Assembly: GCF_000764305.2 (NCBI RefSeq)
Contig: NW_025940959.1
Span: 62,001-126,000 of the forward strand
Reading direction: 5' to 3'
DNA length: 64,000 nt
Source of the DNA: Hyalella azteca
Lineage: Eukaryota > Arthropoda > Malacostraca > Amphipoda > Hyalellidae
The position numbers were made by a program, and so were the translations under genes. Position 1 is the stretch's first letter. Each line of letters opens with the position of its first letter. The notes under the pieces are model-generated. The model did no database searches. It saw only the letters and a list, made by a program, of their open reading frames with translations, and had not been told where the DNA came from. Positions 1 to 12,000 of the stretch are shown here, in pieces.

Positions 1-60
1 GCATTAGATCACCAGTTATATTTGTCGCGCAACTCGAACACATAAGCGTTAGGAAACCAG
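1..60 (+). repeat. Solitary copy of the 45-bp minisatellite monomer found at 8.1 kb
   Basis: The bases ccagttatatttgtcgcgca and the following aactcgaacacataagcgtta match, with a few changes, the monomer arrayed at 8114-8378. This is a dispersed single unit in the next Akt intron. Confidence 0.7.
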
Positions 61-184
61 TTAAATACATTGTAGTTATATTCATAATGGATACTTGTGC
101 AACTAACAGCAACATATTTGTGAACATTGAGACTTCCAGCAAATGTACACTAATATTGTTAACATTTGTAGCACGAGTGCGTAC

Positions 185-322
185 CTCCTCATATACGATT
201 TGCTGGAAGAGCTTCTCGTGATCCTTGTCAAAGAAAGGCAGCCTTCCAACCATCATTTCGTAGAGACACACGCCATACCCCCACCAGTCGACCGTACGAC
301 CGTAGTCGTTCTCCTCCAGCAC
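185..322 (-). CDS. Akt: Akt coding exon 5 as seen here (kinase C-lobe)
   Basis: 46 codons after a ctaaag acceptor: [17 protein letters not shown], then [20 protein letters not shown], ending QIVYEE before the donor GTACGC. This is the segment after the APE motif. The roughly 110 residues that should separate it from the previous exon, including HRD and DFG, are not in the window. Confidence 0.93.
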
Positions 323-2596
323 CTTTAGAATTTATTCTCAGCTAAGTTATGATTTATAACCCAGGCGTTCAGAATGTACTAAGGAAATGGAGTTCTCACT
401 GACCATGAGGAAAGGAAAAGATCTTACTGATCATGAAGGAAGGAAATGGAGTTCTCACTGACCATGAGGAAAGGATGATCAATGCGCTGAAGGACGCGGT
501 TCTCGGTGAGTGTGTGCTCCACTTCATCCTTCTCGAGGATGACATCTTTACGCAGCATCTTGATGGCATAAATGTTACCTGAAGATTTTTCTCTGGCTAG
601 AACAACCTGACCGAACGTTCCTTGACCCAAACCACTGAGTAGTTCAAAGCTGTCAAGGGACTGTAACAAAGCAATGTTAAAAATTTTTCACTTAATATTA
701 TAGAAACAATTTTAGTTTATATTTACAAAATTCATGAAGCTAGGAAAGATGTATAACTAATATAATAGACAAGGAAGGTATATAGAATGTAAATTCTAAT
801 TTAATAATTCTGTAATTATAATTTAACAACTTCCCAGAATAATAATTTCTGACATTCTAACCACAAGATAAATAGCGTCAAACCTTGTTCTACTTAAACA
901 TGTTAATTTTGGTCGCCAAGCAAGTAGATATGAATAACATTGATAACAGGTATATAAAGTATCATTAGACAACGAGTTGACATAGGATATTATTTAATTT
1001 GAATCAATTTAATGCTAATATTTCAGCCACCAATTTTGGATAACATTCTTGTCTAAAATGAAGGCAGAATTCAATTTTGTACCGTTCCCAAAAGAAAAAA
1101 AACATCCATTAAAAGATATGTTTGCCACCAAGACTTCAAGATATCCTCCGCAATCCAGGGAGGAATTCTAGTGACGGCACTTAATACATTCCATTTCAAT
1201 CTAGCCTAGTTACTTGACCAGTTCCAAAATATTACATAAACATAAAAGATAAATCTAATGTCTGGCTTTTTGATCCAATATACTTAAATTGTTTCATATA
1301 TTACCCCTTTTGAATTCCTTTCTAATGCATGCCAAACTTTCCTAAAGATAAAGATACTTGCCAATTTCTTCTTCTTCTTGTAAGGCCCCATGGCAGTGGT
1401 ACCCTGAGGCGCAGGCAGGTACTCCACTCCGCTGTTGGCATCAGGGTCACCCGAGTCATCGTTCTCCCTGTCCCCCTCCTCAGTAGAACGAACTCCACCA
1501 AGTGCTAGGCCGCCATCACCGTCCTCCATTAAACTCTCCTTCACTCTCTCTATGGCCTCCACCCATCCATTTCTGCATGATCAGAACTATAGTTACTCAT
1601 GTCATTTGACTGAACAGACTTGGAAAAATGTTAATTAATGTAAAGACTCTTGATAGATATAATTTAGGAGGCACTTTCCACACTGAAGCATTAGAGACAG
1701 AGAAGGCAAACAATAATTTTTAAAAATCAGCATTACATGCGGATACTTTTTCCCCGTCAATGCCGAAGCATTCCTGAGTTAATAAATTTCCAAAAATATA
1801 ACTGATAGGCAATTATTTAGGCACACAAAATCCTTTCAAACAAAGAAAAAATAAAAATCCAGAAGCACATTTGAAGCTGTGAAGGCATTTGAGTGCTAAC
1901 CTTTCATCTTTGCTTTCGGCATTAAATTTACGTTCAATAACAGAAGTCCAGCGCAGCCCTCGAATAATGAATGTGTTGGCTTTAGGGATGTCCGTAGTTA
2001 ATGTCTGGCATCTCTGCAACAACAGAGTTACATTAGCATACTGCAGCACATCACTATGGCAGTAATTTCCCTTGCAAAGAATTTTTTCCCTTAATTTCCA
2101 TATTGATGACACAACTACCACACCCTGGGCAGTTATTAATTAATATAGAACATCATCAAGCCTCAATCTGCAAATTTGTTCCAATAGCTCCAATAAAAAT
2201 TCTATTATTAAGGAAATATAGTAAACATCCAAATTATTGGTATCTTTAACATGGAAATAAATTGCTGGAGCACAAGCTCTCAAAATCACAATTGCTAATA
2301 ATGAAAAAAGCCTAAATTATTGAAGGAAATAAGACTGGTTTTACTGCATTATTGCTTGCAAAATTGCAATAAATCATAACAAATTTAATGCATGTTCTTG
2401 CCTTAACTGTGAAAGTATTCAAAGGGTCAGTTAGATCTTGAGGAATTGTCTTGAATCCTAGAAGCATGCCATCGTCAAGGAGGTAAAAGTAGCGCTGCCG
2501 CCAGTTCCTGATGTACTCCCCTTGTTTGGAGAGCCAGCCTTGCTTCACTATGTGCTGGTCAGGAAGGAGAGATAATCTAGGACGACCCTCAGCCAT
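185..2596 (-). CDS. Akt: Akt (RAC serine/threonine kinase), partial gene, five coding exons
   Basis: Encodes the PI3K-pathway kinase that binds phosphoinositides at the plasma membrane through its PH domain and phosphorylates growth and metabolic targets. Exons on the minus strand: 2596-2402, 2013-1901, 1572-1362, 660-463, 322-185. The PH domain spans roughly residues 15-120, with [17 protein letters not shown] holding the basic residues K24, R33 and R35 that match lipid-contact positions of human Akt. A linker follows, then the kinase N-lobe with GQGTFG (about 185-190), AIK lysine about 207 and HTLTENRVL. The last visible exon holds [14 protein letters not shown] of the C-lobe. The exons for the activation loop, HRD and DFG are absent: only 140 bp separate 463 from 322. 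The C-terminus lies beyond position 1. A splice acceptor (ttttcag) 13 bases before the ATG shows an upstream 5' UTR exon. Family assignment is certain; the broken middle is either assembly loss or a real deletion. Confidence 0.95.
381..475. repeat. Triplicated Akt exon-4 donor junction
   Basis: The last bases of Akt exon 4 plus its donor (on the plus strand cactgaccatgaggaaagg, 457-475) recur almost exactly at 398-416 and in decayed form at 425-443. The first copy is 35 bases identical, spaced 59 bp away. The copies fill most of the 140-bp space between the two kinase exons. Confidence 0.85.
463..660 (-). CDS. Akt: Akt coding exon 4 (kinase N-lobe)
   Basis: 66 codons after the acceptor gttacag: glycine loop GQGTFG, catalytic lysine in YAIKMLRK, and [14 protein letters not shown] with the helix-C glutamate, ending at HPFLM before GTCAGT. 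The donor and last exon bases are repeated twice just downstream (see the entry at 381-475). Confidence 0.95.
1362..1572 (-). CDS. Akt: Akt coding exon 3 (end of PH domain and linker)
   Basis: Begins after catgcag with [10 protein letters not shown], the C-terminal helix of the PH domain. An acidic, low-complexity linker of about 50 residues follows, ending in a KKKKK run. It ends TTG|GCAAGT, a strong GC donor. This gives phase 0 and the junction [10 protein letters not shown], which lines up with the start of the kinase domain. The GT four bases later gives an immediate stop in the next exon. Confidence 0.9.
1901..2013 (-). CDS. Akt: Akt coding exon 2 (PH domain, second half)
   Basis: Acceptor gttgcag, then [20 protein letters not shown] and [17 protein letters not shown], the conserved second half of the Akt PH domain. 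The donor is AAAG|GTTAGC, phase 2, and the split Arg codon is completed by the first base of the exon at 1572. Confidence 0.93.
2402..2596 (-). CDS. Akt: Akt coding exon 1 (PH domain, first half)
   Basis: 65 codons from the ATG at 2596-2594 to NTFTVK, ending phase 0. The next bases are GCAAGA, a GC donor. The only nearby GT (GTTAAG, five bases earlier) would delete two residues that Akt proteins keep before the RCQ of the next exon, so the GC donor is preferred. The start is supported by homology: the lipid-binding segment begins at residue 17. Confidence 0.93.
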
Positions 2597-2950
2597 ACTT
2601 GTTTGCTTCCTGAAAATATGGAAACATAATTTTGCTGCATGCTCAATGAGTCAGAGTGGCCAAGTGGGTAGGAGCAGCAAAATTAAAATAGCATGTCAGA
2701 CATTTGAAACTGGCAGCTAGTTGTGAAACTTTTGGCCAAAATGGCAAGGTGCATGGCAAATTTGAAATATTGGGTAGTTTTCAATAATATTGTTTAAAAA
2801 CAAGCACTTCATGCGGGATTTTCAAAACAACTGGGCAATTATAACTACTTTTCTCATTTTTTACTAATGAATTTGGAAAAAGACCATTGAAACAGGAAAT
2901 TGACCAGATTAATTACATTTTTGTCTGATTCATGGGTGGCTTCTGCTCAA

Positions 2951-3345
2951 TTAACCACTCAAGATGCCCAAGGATGGATGGGTCATGGCTTGTTGAGATT
3001 TAGCAACAGGCCAAGATTGCCTAATCAAAGCTAACACAAGTAAATTATTATCAATTAGAATAGAATAGAAGTGTTGGCATTGACAAAAGCCACTTCTTGA
3101 ACTTTTCATGACTTGATTCACAAAGGTCCGGCCTTTGGAACCTGATCTTTCCATCTGACAATTGATTGAGATAGCTGCTGCACTTATTTCCTGGTCAGTA
3201 ACTTGCAAGGCATTTTAAGACTGAACATATGCTCCTGCATAGCTTCATCTAGTTTGTTCTTGAAGGTTTTCATACTCGGAGCATCAATGATGCTATCAGG
3301 GAGGCAAAAAGAAATGTTATTGCATGGATGTGTTACAACGCAGGT
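2951..3345 (-). mobile_element. Non-LTR retrotransposon remnant, C-terminal tail of ORF2
   Basis: On the minus strand from about 3345 the frame reads SFCLPDSIIDAPSMKTFKNK, then LDEAMQEHMFSLKMP. This resembles the tail found after the reverse transcriptase in jockey/CR1/RTE-like elements (LPDSIIDAPS followed by FKNKLD). Only the tail remains. A related copy lies on the plus strand at 54020-54350. Family level is inference. Confidence 0.6.
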
Positions 3346-6300
3346 TTTTTAGTTTATAGCCATGGTCCATGGTGTTGGTTCTTGCTTCAAATTCAATGAC
3401 AGAAAAAATATTTATTGCAAATCAGAAAATTATTACCTTTCAACAAATTAAATAATTAAATTACAATAATTTCATAAGTGTGAAGACCAGCCTACTTCTA
3501 AGAAAAAATTCAACAGTAAATAGCAAAATTGACAAGAAGCACTGGCATTTTTGTCTCATTCTCAAATAGCTTCTGCCAAATAGCCTAATGGGAAACCTAC
3601 CAAAGTACTAATCATAGTTGTGACGAAAGTAAATGCAGTGACTTACTGAGTTGCCATTTGGTTAGTTAATAAACAGTAGGTAGCCACTGCACATAATCAT
3701 AGTGAAGGCAATATTATAATATATTATATTCCACAGTCCACTCCTGAATTAAGATAACAGACAAATGAGGCAATTTTTGAGACAAAGCAGACATGAAGAA
3801 ATCAAGATCATTAAATTGATTAATGCATGATGCATTGCTTTTCTTCTTAAATTATGTTCATGTTCATACTTCATAGTTCATTGAATTAAATTTTTTTAGC
3901 TTCAATCTTGTTTTTCATGAGTAAAATTACATGAGTAACATGATTCCCATTGAAATTTCATCTCATGGCCAAACAGCAAATTCTAAAGACAAAACTGAAG
4001 GCAAATCTAAGGAACCTACTGTAATGTAATGTGGTAAGATAGGTATATTGTATTCTCAATTTATAAAACAATATAGGTAGCCTGACTACTTCTTATCGAA
4101 ACAGCATATTAAAAACAAGCCTAGGAAAACTACTTCTTACCGAAACAGCATAATTAAACATTAATTGGGCGTTAAAACTATGAAAGGTGAAAAAATAATT
4201 TCAACTTCAGCAGGCTTGGCCGCTTACGCTTAGGTAATCCAGATGTTATTAATTAGGTCTTTCGGTCTCGGTGAAAAAATAACAAAAATGAAAGAAAACG
4301 AGGAACAGGCTCAAGCTTGTACGAGAGCATGCACAGTTCTAGAACGAAGTCATTAGGCCTAACTATTTAAAGCCCATAACTTAGTTGTATAAAACTAACC
4401 TCAGAGTAGACGTCTAAAGTGTTCAGCCACAACCACCAGGTCCGCCAGAACGTCAAGGAAAACAAATATGATAAAACGCACTGTAAATCAGTGAATAAAC
4501 TTTAACTACCGCTTTAACTTAGGTTCCTATAATCTTATGACAATATCACAAATCACTAAGAACAACAATTGATCATTGGCTGCAGGCGCGCGGATTACGT
4601 TTAGTGTACAAAGCGTTTTAGAAAACTCCTCTAACCCGGTGCAATAATTTACTTAACAAAGAAAACACAAAAATTTTAAAAAGTAAATATTAATTCGGAA
4701 AAACATTCTCCTTTCATTGTCTTGTATGTTTAATTATCATTGAAATGTTAGATTGATAACAGTCGACAATATTGGAACATGGACATAGATTGGATTCGAT
4801 ACCTATATATTACAAAAATTGAAATGTTGATTACGATGCTAACTCAGGAAATTTTTGTGCAAAATAGTTACAATATGCCTCAATCGAATTAGGTTTAATC
4901 TAAAACCAACATGAATGAGAACTTTAATTCAGGCTATTGCTGGCAATGGTTACTTTGGTTTTACGTAAAATTTACTTGTTTTATACATAAACCTACTCAT
5001 ACTTGTGTTATATGAACTAACATAAGCAACTTGTTTAAAGTAATTTGCACTTAATCGTGTTCACCCCAAACTAAAATATACTTGCGTTATACATATACTT
5101 GCACTTTCCGTGTTCAACACAACCTTACGACCAATTTTATTACACGTAACCTTACACTTGCCACCAAACTAATACGTAGTTTCGATCTCCTTAAACTTTC
5201 ATATACATGTCTTATGTGTAGACTTGCAGTTTCTTAGATTATGCATAAAATTGTCTCTACTTTTGTTGTACAGAACCCTCCACTTTGCACGTGCTACGGT
5301 GCTACCTTGGTAAACGTAAACTTACAATCACTTGCAAGTATTTATTTGCGTTATGCATAAACTTATTCTAACTTGTGTTTTATGTTAACTTACAATTATC
5401 TGTGTTTTACGAAAAATTATAATTATTTGTGTTATGGGGCAATCTACACTTACTTGTATTATACATGAAGTTTTTTTGTTATTCGTATTATTCGTATACA
5501 TGTGAATCGTTTAAATTCTTTGTAAAGAGGAGCTCACATTGTTTAACTGAGTATATCAATTAATTATAATTCTCCCACCATAAACCACTGAAGCAAATTA
5601 CCTTAAATAATTCGCAAATAAGAGTATCACCCATAAGTTAACTCCTTCAACTCAGGCTAAAGTTGAAGTTGAAATCTAATTTCAACTTCACAAGAAGCAA
5701 GTTTTTTAAAGGAAACATAAACTGAATTAAGCATTTCAAAGTAATTTTAGCTACAATCGTGGATAACATATTTATACGTATGAGAGATAATATTTCCTAA
5801 TAAATAACCACGTGATTCGAAACAAATTGTTATCGGTAACTCTGTACACACGGCCGTTGTGTTTTTAAGACTGCCATGGGCTTCCCAGTTGAAGCTATTT
5901 ACTCCCATTGTTTACACGATAATAGATAACTTGAAATTCGACTAGTAGGCCTAGTCTAAGTCCATGAAAACAATGTATCTGAAGACGACTGGATAGGAAA
6001 ATTCATGAACCATATGAAATTAGTTTGTTAGGACCAGAGATGATATGTGTGGAATATTTTCACATAAATTCACAGAGAATCAATTTTCAAGTTAAAATAG
6101 ACAATACAGTTTGTGATTCTGCTATAAATAAAAAATCTTAGAAACCATTAATCAAACTTGTATCTTTGCACCAGTACGACAATTTTATTAACCTCATCAC
6201 GATTTATTTTAAAACAACAAACAATCCACCGTCATGTTACCTATAACATTAGTAATAGCAATTGATATAAAATTGGTGATCACGGTCCATTATTATTTAA

Positions 6301-6635
6301 CGCGAAATTGTCGTTTAACTGGTATTTCATGGATTCTTGTAATTATTATAATTTGATAATCTATATCGGCGCGCGAGTGTGTCTCGCTAAATATATGACA
6401 TTAAACTAAATTAATATTCATGTAAATTTCATTTACTGTGAAAGAATTGAAAGATTTATAATAACTTAATACAAAATTTGATAAATATTAAACGAAAACT
6501 TTTTTGTTTATAGCTTAGTGAGGAATACACCTTCGAAATCATTACCAAGTTTTCCAAATTGTACAAAGTTATCGGCAAAACCGTTAAGTCCAGTAACTCT
6601 ACAACACAGTGGATAAATGTTATAACAAAGTTACC
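3346..6635. other. Intergenic AT-rich flank between Akt and AMD1
   Basis: No coding frame with recognisable content. A possible noncoding first exon of Akt could end on the minus strand at about 4401, where GAG|GTTAGT resembles a donor, but nothing else supports it. Confidence 0.5.
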
Positions 6636-6808
6636 AGACGTCTCGGACAAATTTACGGCCGGATCCGCGGCCAGTCTCGCGGCCGGACTCCAGATTCAGT
6701 GTACCTGGAATATCTCCCAAAGTACTGAACGTAGCCCGATGAAACTTGGTACACATATTAATCTGGAGTCCGGCCGCGAGATCGGCCGTAAATTTGTCCG
6801 AGACGTAG
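6636..6808. mobile_element. Fold-back (MITE-like) element with long inverted ends
   Basis: The left end gtctcggacaaatttacggc is repeated as its reverse complement at the right end (about 6785-6805). The inner parts of the arms also pair: ccggactccagatt against aatctggagtccgg. No coding capacity. The same terminal motif occurs at 53755-53808, so this is a dispersed family. Confidence 0.75.
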
Positions 6809-7261
6809 TTACCCGGCAGAAGCGTAAATGGGCACCATCGTCATATATGATATATGTAATTTAAAAAATATATATTATGGACATTACGTCACATCAGAGA
6901 TGCCTTCAGGGTTAACGTAGCCATGTTAGAACTAATACAGTGCGAGTTCAACCATGAACATAACGAAGTAGACATGTGCGGGTAAAATACGGTGCAACCA
7001 TTGCTGTTGATCTACCGAAGCAAAATTTTGGCACGTAAACTTCAGTTTGCTGAGGAATGTTTGGGATGTTCAACCATGGTTCACTGTGTGTGATAAAAAC
7101 AGAAAGTCATAACATAACATAACATAATGATGTCGGCGCTGAAATGTAGGCCTGATGTGGCCTGTCGCCGATTCTTTTCCTTTTCGTGCCTTGTTCATAG
7201 ATCTAAACTCGTATCATTTGATTGGATCTTTTGATCTGTCATTTTGATCGTATCATTTGAT

Positions 7262-7600
7262 CTGTCATCTAAAGCCTTTGAAAGAAACTCGTATTTTTAT
7301 TTAAAGTAGCTGTTAGAGAATGAAACATGGTTATGTCAGTAGAAAGGTGAATATGTCGTTCAATTGTATCTATGAACATAGATACTTTGATTAAAATTCT
7401 TTTTGCCCTATGTCACAAATCTAAATGAAAATCATTGTTTAGTTTCTACATTGGATTGGGGGGCCAGAGGGCAAAACAGATTATTGTTATAAAATGTTCG
7501 AAAAGATAGAACGTTATGAACGTTTACATACATGTGTCTGGCAACTATTACCAGCTGCAGCGACAGCTGCGGCAGCACCTGCTGTCTCGTTCCGGCCTCA
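7262..7600. repeat. Duplicated segment A, first copy
   Basis: 339 bp almost identical (about three substitutions) to 10404-10742, which begins immediately after the N at 10403. The copies diverge abruptly after 7600 and 10742. The second copy lies directly upstream of AMD1 exon 1. Confidence 0.9.
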
Positions 7601-7796
7601 GGAGAAAGTCAGTTGCGTTTGCCGTGGTAGCACGTGTGTGAATTGCGATCTCTAAACGTCTAAAGTAACCGGTAAATTTGTGACTCAAAGTTTCTTATAA
7701 GTTATAAGTATTCAAAACCTTAATTATTTGATTTGTTTACTCATTAACTTAAACCCGACTGGCTTTCTCCCTCAGAGGTTTGCCGGTCCGCCTTGT

Positions 7797-7945
7797 TATT
7801 TTTATTTTTTCTTTATTTTATTTTTATTTTGTTTATTTATTTTTTCTTTTCTTGCTCTTCTACTTTATTTATTTTTTGTCTTGCTATATATATATTTTTT
7901 TTTATTTATTATTATTATTATTTTTTTGTTTGTTTGTTTGTTTTC
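7797..7945. repeat. T-rich low-complexity tract
   Basis: Long runs of TTTATT, TATATA, (ATT)n and (TTTG)n. Open frames here are compositional. Confidence 0.8.
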
Positions 7946-8113
7946 TAACTTCTGTTTTGTCTGTTCCACATGGATGATCTTAGTTGCCTTACGGGGTCTG
8001 GTTTTGGCCCACCTGTGGTGCTTGGAGCGGCAGGGGCTTGTGTTGGGGTCCTCGTAGCATGTCGCGCGCGTCTGCTGATATCGTGCGTGGGAAACGCGCC
8101 TGTATAACATAAG

Positions 8114-8378
8114 AGTTGTGTCACCAGTTATATTCCTCACACAACTTAATTACAAAAGCGCTATATCGCCAGTTATATTCGTCACGCAACTCAAACACAG
8201 AAGCGTTATATCGCCAGTTATATTCGTCACGCACACAAAATCGTTATATCGCCAGTTATATTCGTCACGCAACTCAAACACAGAAGCGTTATATTGCCGC
8301 TTGTATTCATACCACAACTTAAATATGGAAGCGTAGTTTTGCCACTTACAATCGTCACGCAACTTCAACACAAAAAAT
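8114..8378. repeat. 45-bp minisatellite
   Basis: About six diverged monomers built around cgccagttatattcgtcacg followed by caactcaaacacagaagcgtt. One degenerate extra unit lies near 8526 and one at the left edge of the window. Confidence 0.85.
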
Positions 8379-8618
8379 ATAAGTCAGTACTCACTGCTGT
8401 GAGTGACAGAGAGCGCATTTTATCGTCGACGAAAACATGAAGTCACGGACGGACGGACAGACGGACATGGCGAGCACAATAGTGCATTTTTTTCATAAAT
8501 GAGAAAATGCGCTAAAAATAGTTAAATCTCCAGTTACATTCGTCATGCAACTCAACACGTTGACTACGATTACTTCATCTTGTACTATTATTTCATTTTT
8601 TGTACTGTTTTTAAACAG

Positions 8619-8836
8619 GGTTGCCAGACGGTAATTTTTCCGGACAAATTCCGTGATTTAGTTCTTCTCAATTGCGTTGGCCGGCTAAAATTTACGATAA
8701 GGGTACTTCCTAATTGAATTTTAAATACTGCCAAAAGAAACTAAATGGAATTTTTATAGCGGAACCTACAAATAAACTAGTATATATTGAGTTATCGGCC
8801 TTTTTAGTTCTCGGATTCGGCCGATTTTAGGCAACC
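8619..8836 (+). mobile_element. Dispersed short element with ggttgcc ends
   Basis: Begins ggttgccagacgg and ends taggcaacc, a short inverted end pair. A full inverted copy lies at 40194-40408 in an SVOP intron. The element at 13492-13760 has similar ends. Noncoding, probably a MITE. Confidence 0.65.
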
Positions 8837-8940
8837 TTAATTATGATAATAAAGTTTATTGGTAAACTGCAGTATACATTGTATAATATTATGTTAATAA
8901 TTCATACTTACAGTTAATAATTTGTAAAATAATTTTTCAG

Positions 8941-9027
8941 GGACCAACTGCAGCAGCTGATGGATGTTGTCAAGTGCGAGATCATCTCTAAAACATCGTC
9001 GGACGACATGGACGCCTACGTGCTCAG
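8941..9027 (+). CDS. AMD1: AMD1 coding exon 2
   Basis: After atttttcag, the first G completes the Arg codon of exon 1, then [16 protein letters not shown] and DDMDAYVL; it ends CTCAG before GTGACT, phase 2. Exon 3 supplies the C that makes the Ser preceding the Glu-Ser cleavage pair. It lies upstream of exon 1 in this assembly. Confidence 0.93.
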
Positions 9028-12000
9028 GTGACTTGATGTGTGACTTGATGTGGGACTTGACGATGTGTCAGTGTGACTTGATGTGTGACTTGATGTGTAA
9101 CTTGACGATGTGTCAGTGTGACTTGATGTGTGACTTGATGTGTGACTTGATGTGTGACTTGATGTGTGACTTGGTGTGTGACTTGATGCGTGACTTGTTT
9201 TGTGATTTGTTGTGTGACTTGATGCGTGGTTTGTTGCGTGACTTGATGTGTGACTTGTGTGACTTGTTGCGTGACTTGTTGTGTGACTTGTTGTGTGACT
9301 TGTTGCGTGACTTGTTGCGTGACTTGTTGTGTGACTTGATGTGCGGCTTGCTGTGTGACTTGATGCGTGTCTTGTTGCGTGTCTTGTTGCGTGTCTTGTT
9401 GTGTGACTTGATGTGTGACTTGATGTGTGACTTGATGTGTGACTTGATGTGTGATTTGATGCGTGACTTGCTGTGTGACCTGATGATTGACTTCATGCGT
9501 GTCTTGTTGCGTGACTTGATATGTGACTGATGTATTACTCTATGTATTACTTGTTGCGTGACGTTGTGTGACTTGAATTGCATTGTACCTCACGAGTCTG
9601 CGTTGATGGTCGGAATTTGATTGTTGGAAAATGCGGCAATACAGTAAAGCTGCTCGCGTCTCCTCATACCGGAACTCGCGCTGAAATATGTCCTATAAAG
9701 ATGTACGAAAATTACAGGAAAATCGCGCAAATAATGTAAAGCGGTTAGCTGTTCCTAAAGTTCAACGATGGAATATCCCCGCATGGTCGCTGTGCTGTAT
9801 TCATCGCGTCTGTATTTATAGTCATTTTCATTCATTGCGCCTGTATTTATAGTCAATTTTGTATGAATGACGCACTCGAAGGTGCTACTCGTACTTGTAG
9901 CTAAGAAAGCGTGTCATCGGGACAATGCGAACCGGTCATTTTTCCGAGTGCTTCCTTCGAGTCGTGTGCTGCACTTGCGATCGCACGAAAAGATTTTCCA
10001 AAACTGCACATGCATGATTTTTCTGTAGCTACCTTGCGTTGAAAAATTGCATTTTTTCTAGGAAATACCGAATAGTTCAGTGCATTTTAAATTTTTATTC
10101 TTTCCTATTGTGAATGAACGACCATTGAGTAACGGATATGTGTGATCCCCCACCCAGCGTCTTATCCACCACCTCCACCTTTCGTTCTCCCCCTACTCAT
10201 CCCCCTCCACCTCCACCACACCCTCCCACTCTCCCAGCAAGATCAATGCTGTGCCATGTGCCGCATTGCACCGATCATCCCGTGTATGAGGTGCTGTCAT
10301 TCATGAGGCTTTGTCATTCACGAGTGTTCGTCATTCATGAACTCTTATATTAAATCACGAAGAAGACCCCGCTGAATTATTGCAGACTCGAGTTCCTATA
10401 TTNCTGTCATCTAAAGCCTTTGAAAGAAACTCGTATTTTTATTTAAAGTAGCTGTTAGAGAATGAAACATGGTTATGTCAGTAGAAAGGTGAATATGTCG
10501 TTCAATTGTATCTATGAACATAGATACTTTGATTAAAATTCTTTTTGCCCTATGTCACAAATCTAGATGAAAATCATTGTTTAGTTTCTACATTGGATTG
10601 GGGAGCCAGAGGGCAAAACAGATTATTGTTATAAAATGTTCGAAAAGATAGAACGTTAGGAACGTTTACATACATGTGTCTGGCAACTATTACCAGCTGC
10701 AGCGACAGCTGCGGCAGCACCTGCTGTCTCGTTCCGGCCTCAAGGCTCGAAGTCTCGAACTCAGTTGAGCGCTGGCGGTCGCTGACGGTGGTTATAGAAG
10801 TGATCTTAGTGATATGTCCAAGAGCTTAGCCGAGATGGTCAATTCAGAAAATGATTTCTTTGAAGGTGTCGAAAAACTTTTGGAGGTTTGGTTCGTGCGT
10901 AAAGATGGCAAAACTTCGAATTGTGATCTACGTAGAATTTCAAGGTAAGATATACTAACAAGCTAAATTCTTTTGTTGAAGCAATTTTACTTCACCGCTC
11001 CCGGCTTACCCTGGCCTGAGCTCATGCCTCATGCTCGTGTGATGCGACTGCCTACACCGGTTTTTTTCTTGGATCATGTTACTTTTTATTCTCTCTACAC
11101 GATTTATGGACTGATTGTGAGATATTTACATTGATGGATTTAAGAGTTTAATCTATATTCATCTAATAATATTTTTTCGGCCTCGATTGGACCAAGCAAA
11201 CACGTGGCTGAGCCATGGCAATTTCATTTCTGTATCTTGTTGGATGTTGCCATTCGCCTGTCTGCCTCTAATCAGAGGAATAGGAAGCCGGCAGAAGGCA
11301 ACGTCTGTCTGGGCTCTGGCGCCTGCCTCCACTTGGTGATAAATCTCAAGTGTATCGAATTCTGGGCTGATATTTTTTTCTGAAAAATTGTCGGTTTAGT
11401 TTATTAAAAATTTTCTATGTAAAGAATTTGGGGTTGATATTGTTTTATATAAGACTTTTATCTCATTGTTTTTATTCAATATATTTTAACTTGATTCTTA
11501 TGCTCAAGTTTTAGGCTCTATTGTTTAATTGTGATTTATGAGCATTAAAATTTATGAGGTTCTTTAATTAAATTTTTAAGTTTAAGACTTTAAAAGTTCT
11601 GTCAATTAATGAGTGATCATTACTTTCTTCATTCTTCCCATATTTTTATGTTTGTTTTTAACAATCAAATTCTACTGCCATTACACTATAAATTCACTAT
11701 AGTATACAAGCTGTCGAAAAAAAAATAAAAGAAGCTCTGCTGACATTGCTTGATTCGGAAGCTTTTTCATGCGGCTTTTAGCATAAATTTGAATAAGTAA
11801 TCAAAGGCGCAGGAATCTGTAGGAAAGTTTTCCAAAGATGAACAATAAGTACTTGTGTAAGCTTCAGCTGTGTCAAGGACACGACGGTTTTGGTGATGGT
11901 GCGACCACCTAACGCGTGCAGTGGTTACCAACTTGCGTGCTGTACGTGGGTGACACTGACCGGCAAGGCAATGCGAGGTGCTAAAAGCTTCGCCTAATTA

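Noticed and set aside
8964..9583. Long frames on both strands (up to about 190 residues)
   Set aside because: They lie in the 12-bp array after AMD1 exon 2. A unit length divisible by three leaves several frames open; the protein is a monotonous repeat.
10138..10353. Pro-rich small protein
   Set aside because: The copy in segment B' is disrupted differently and has expanded short repeats; no coding constraint.
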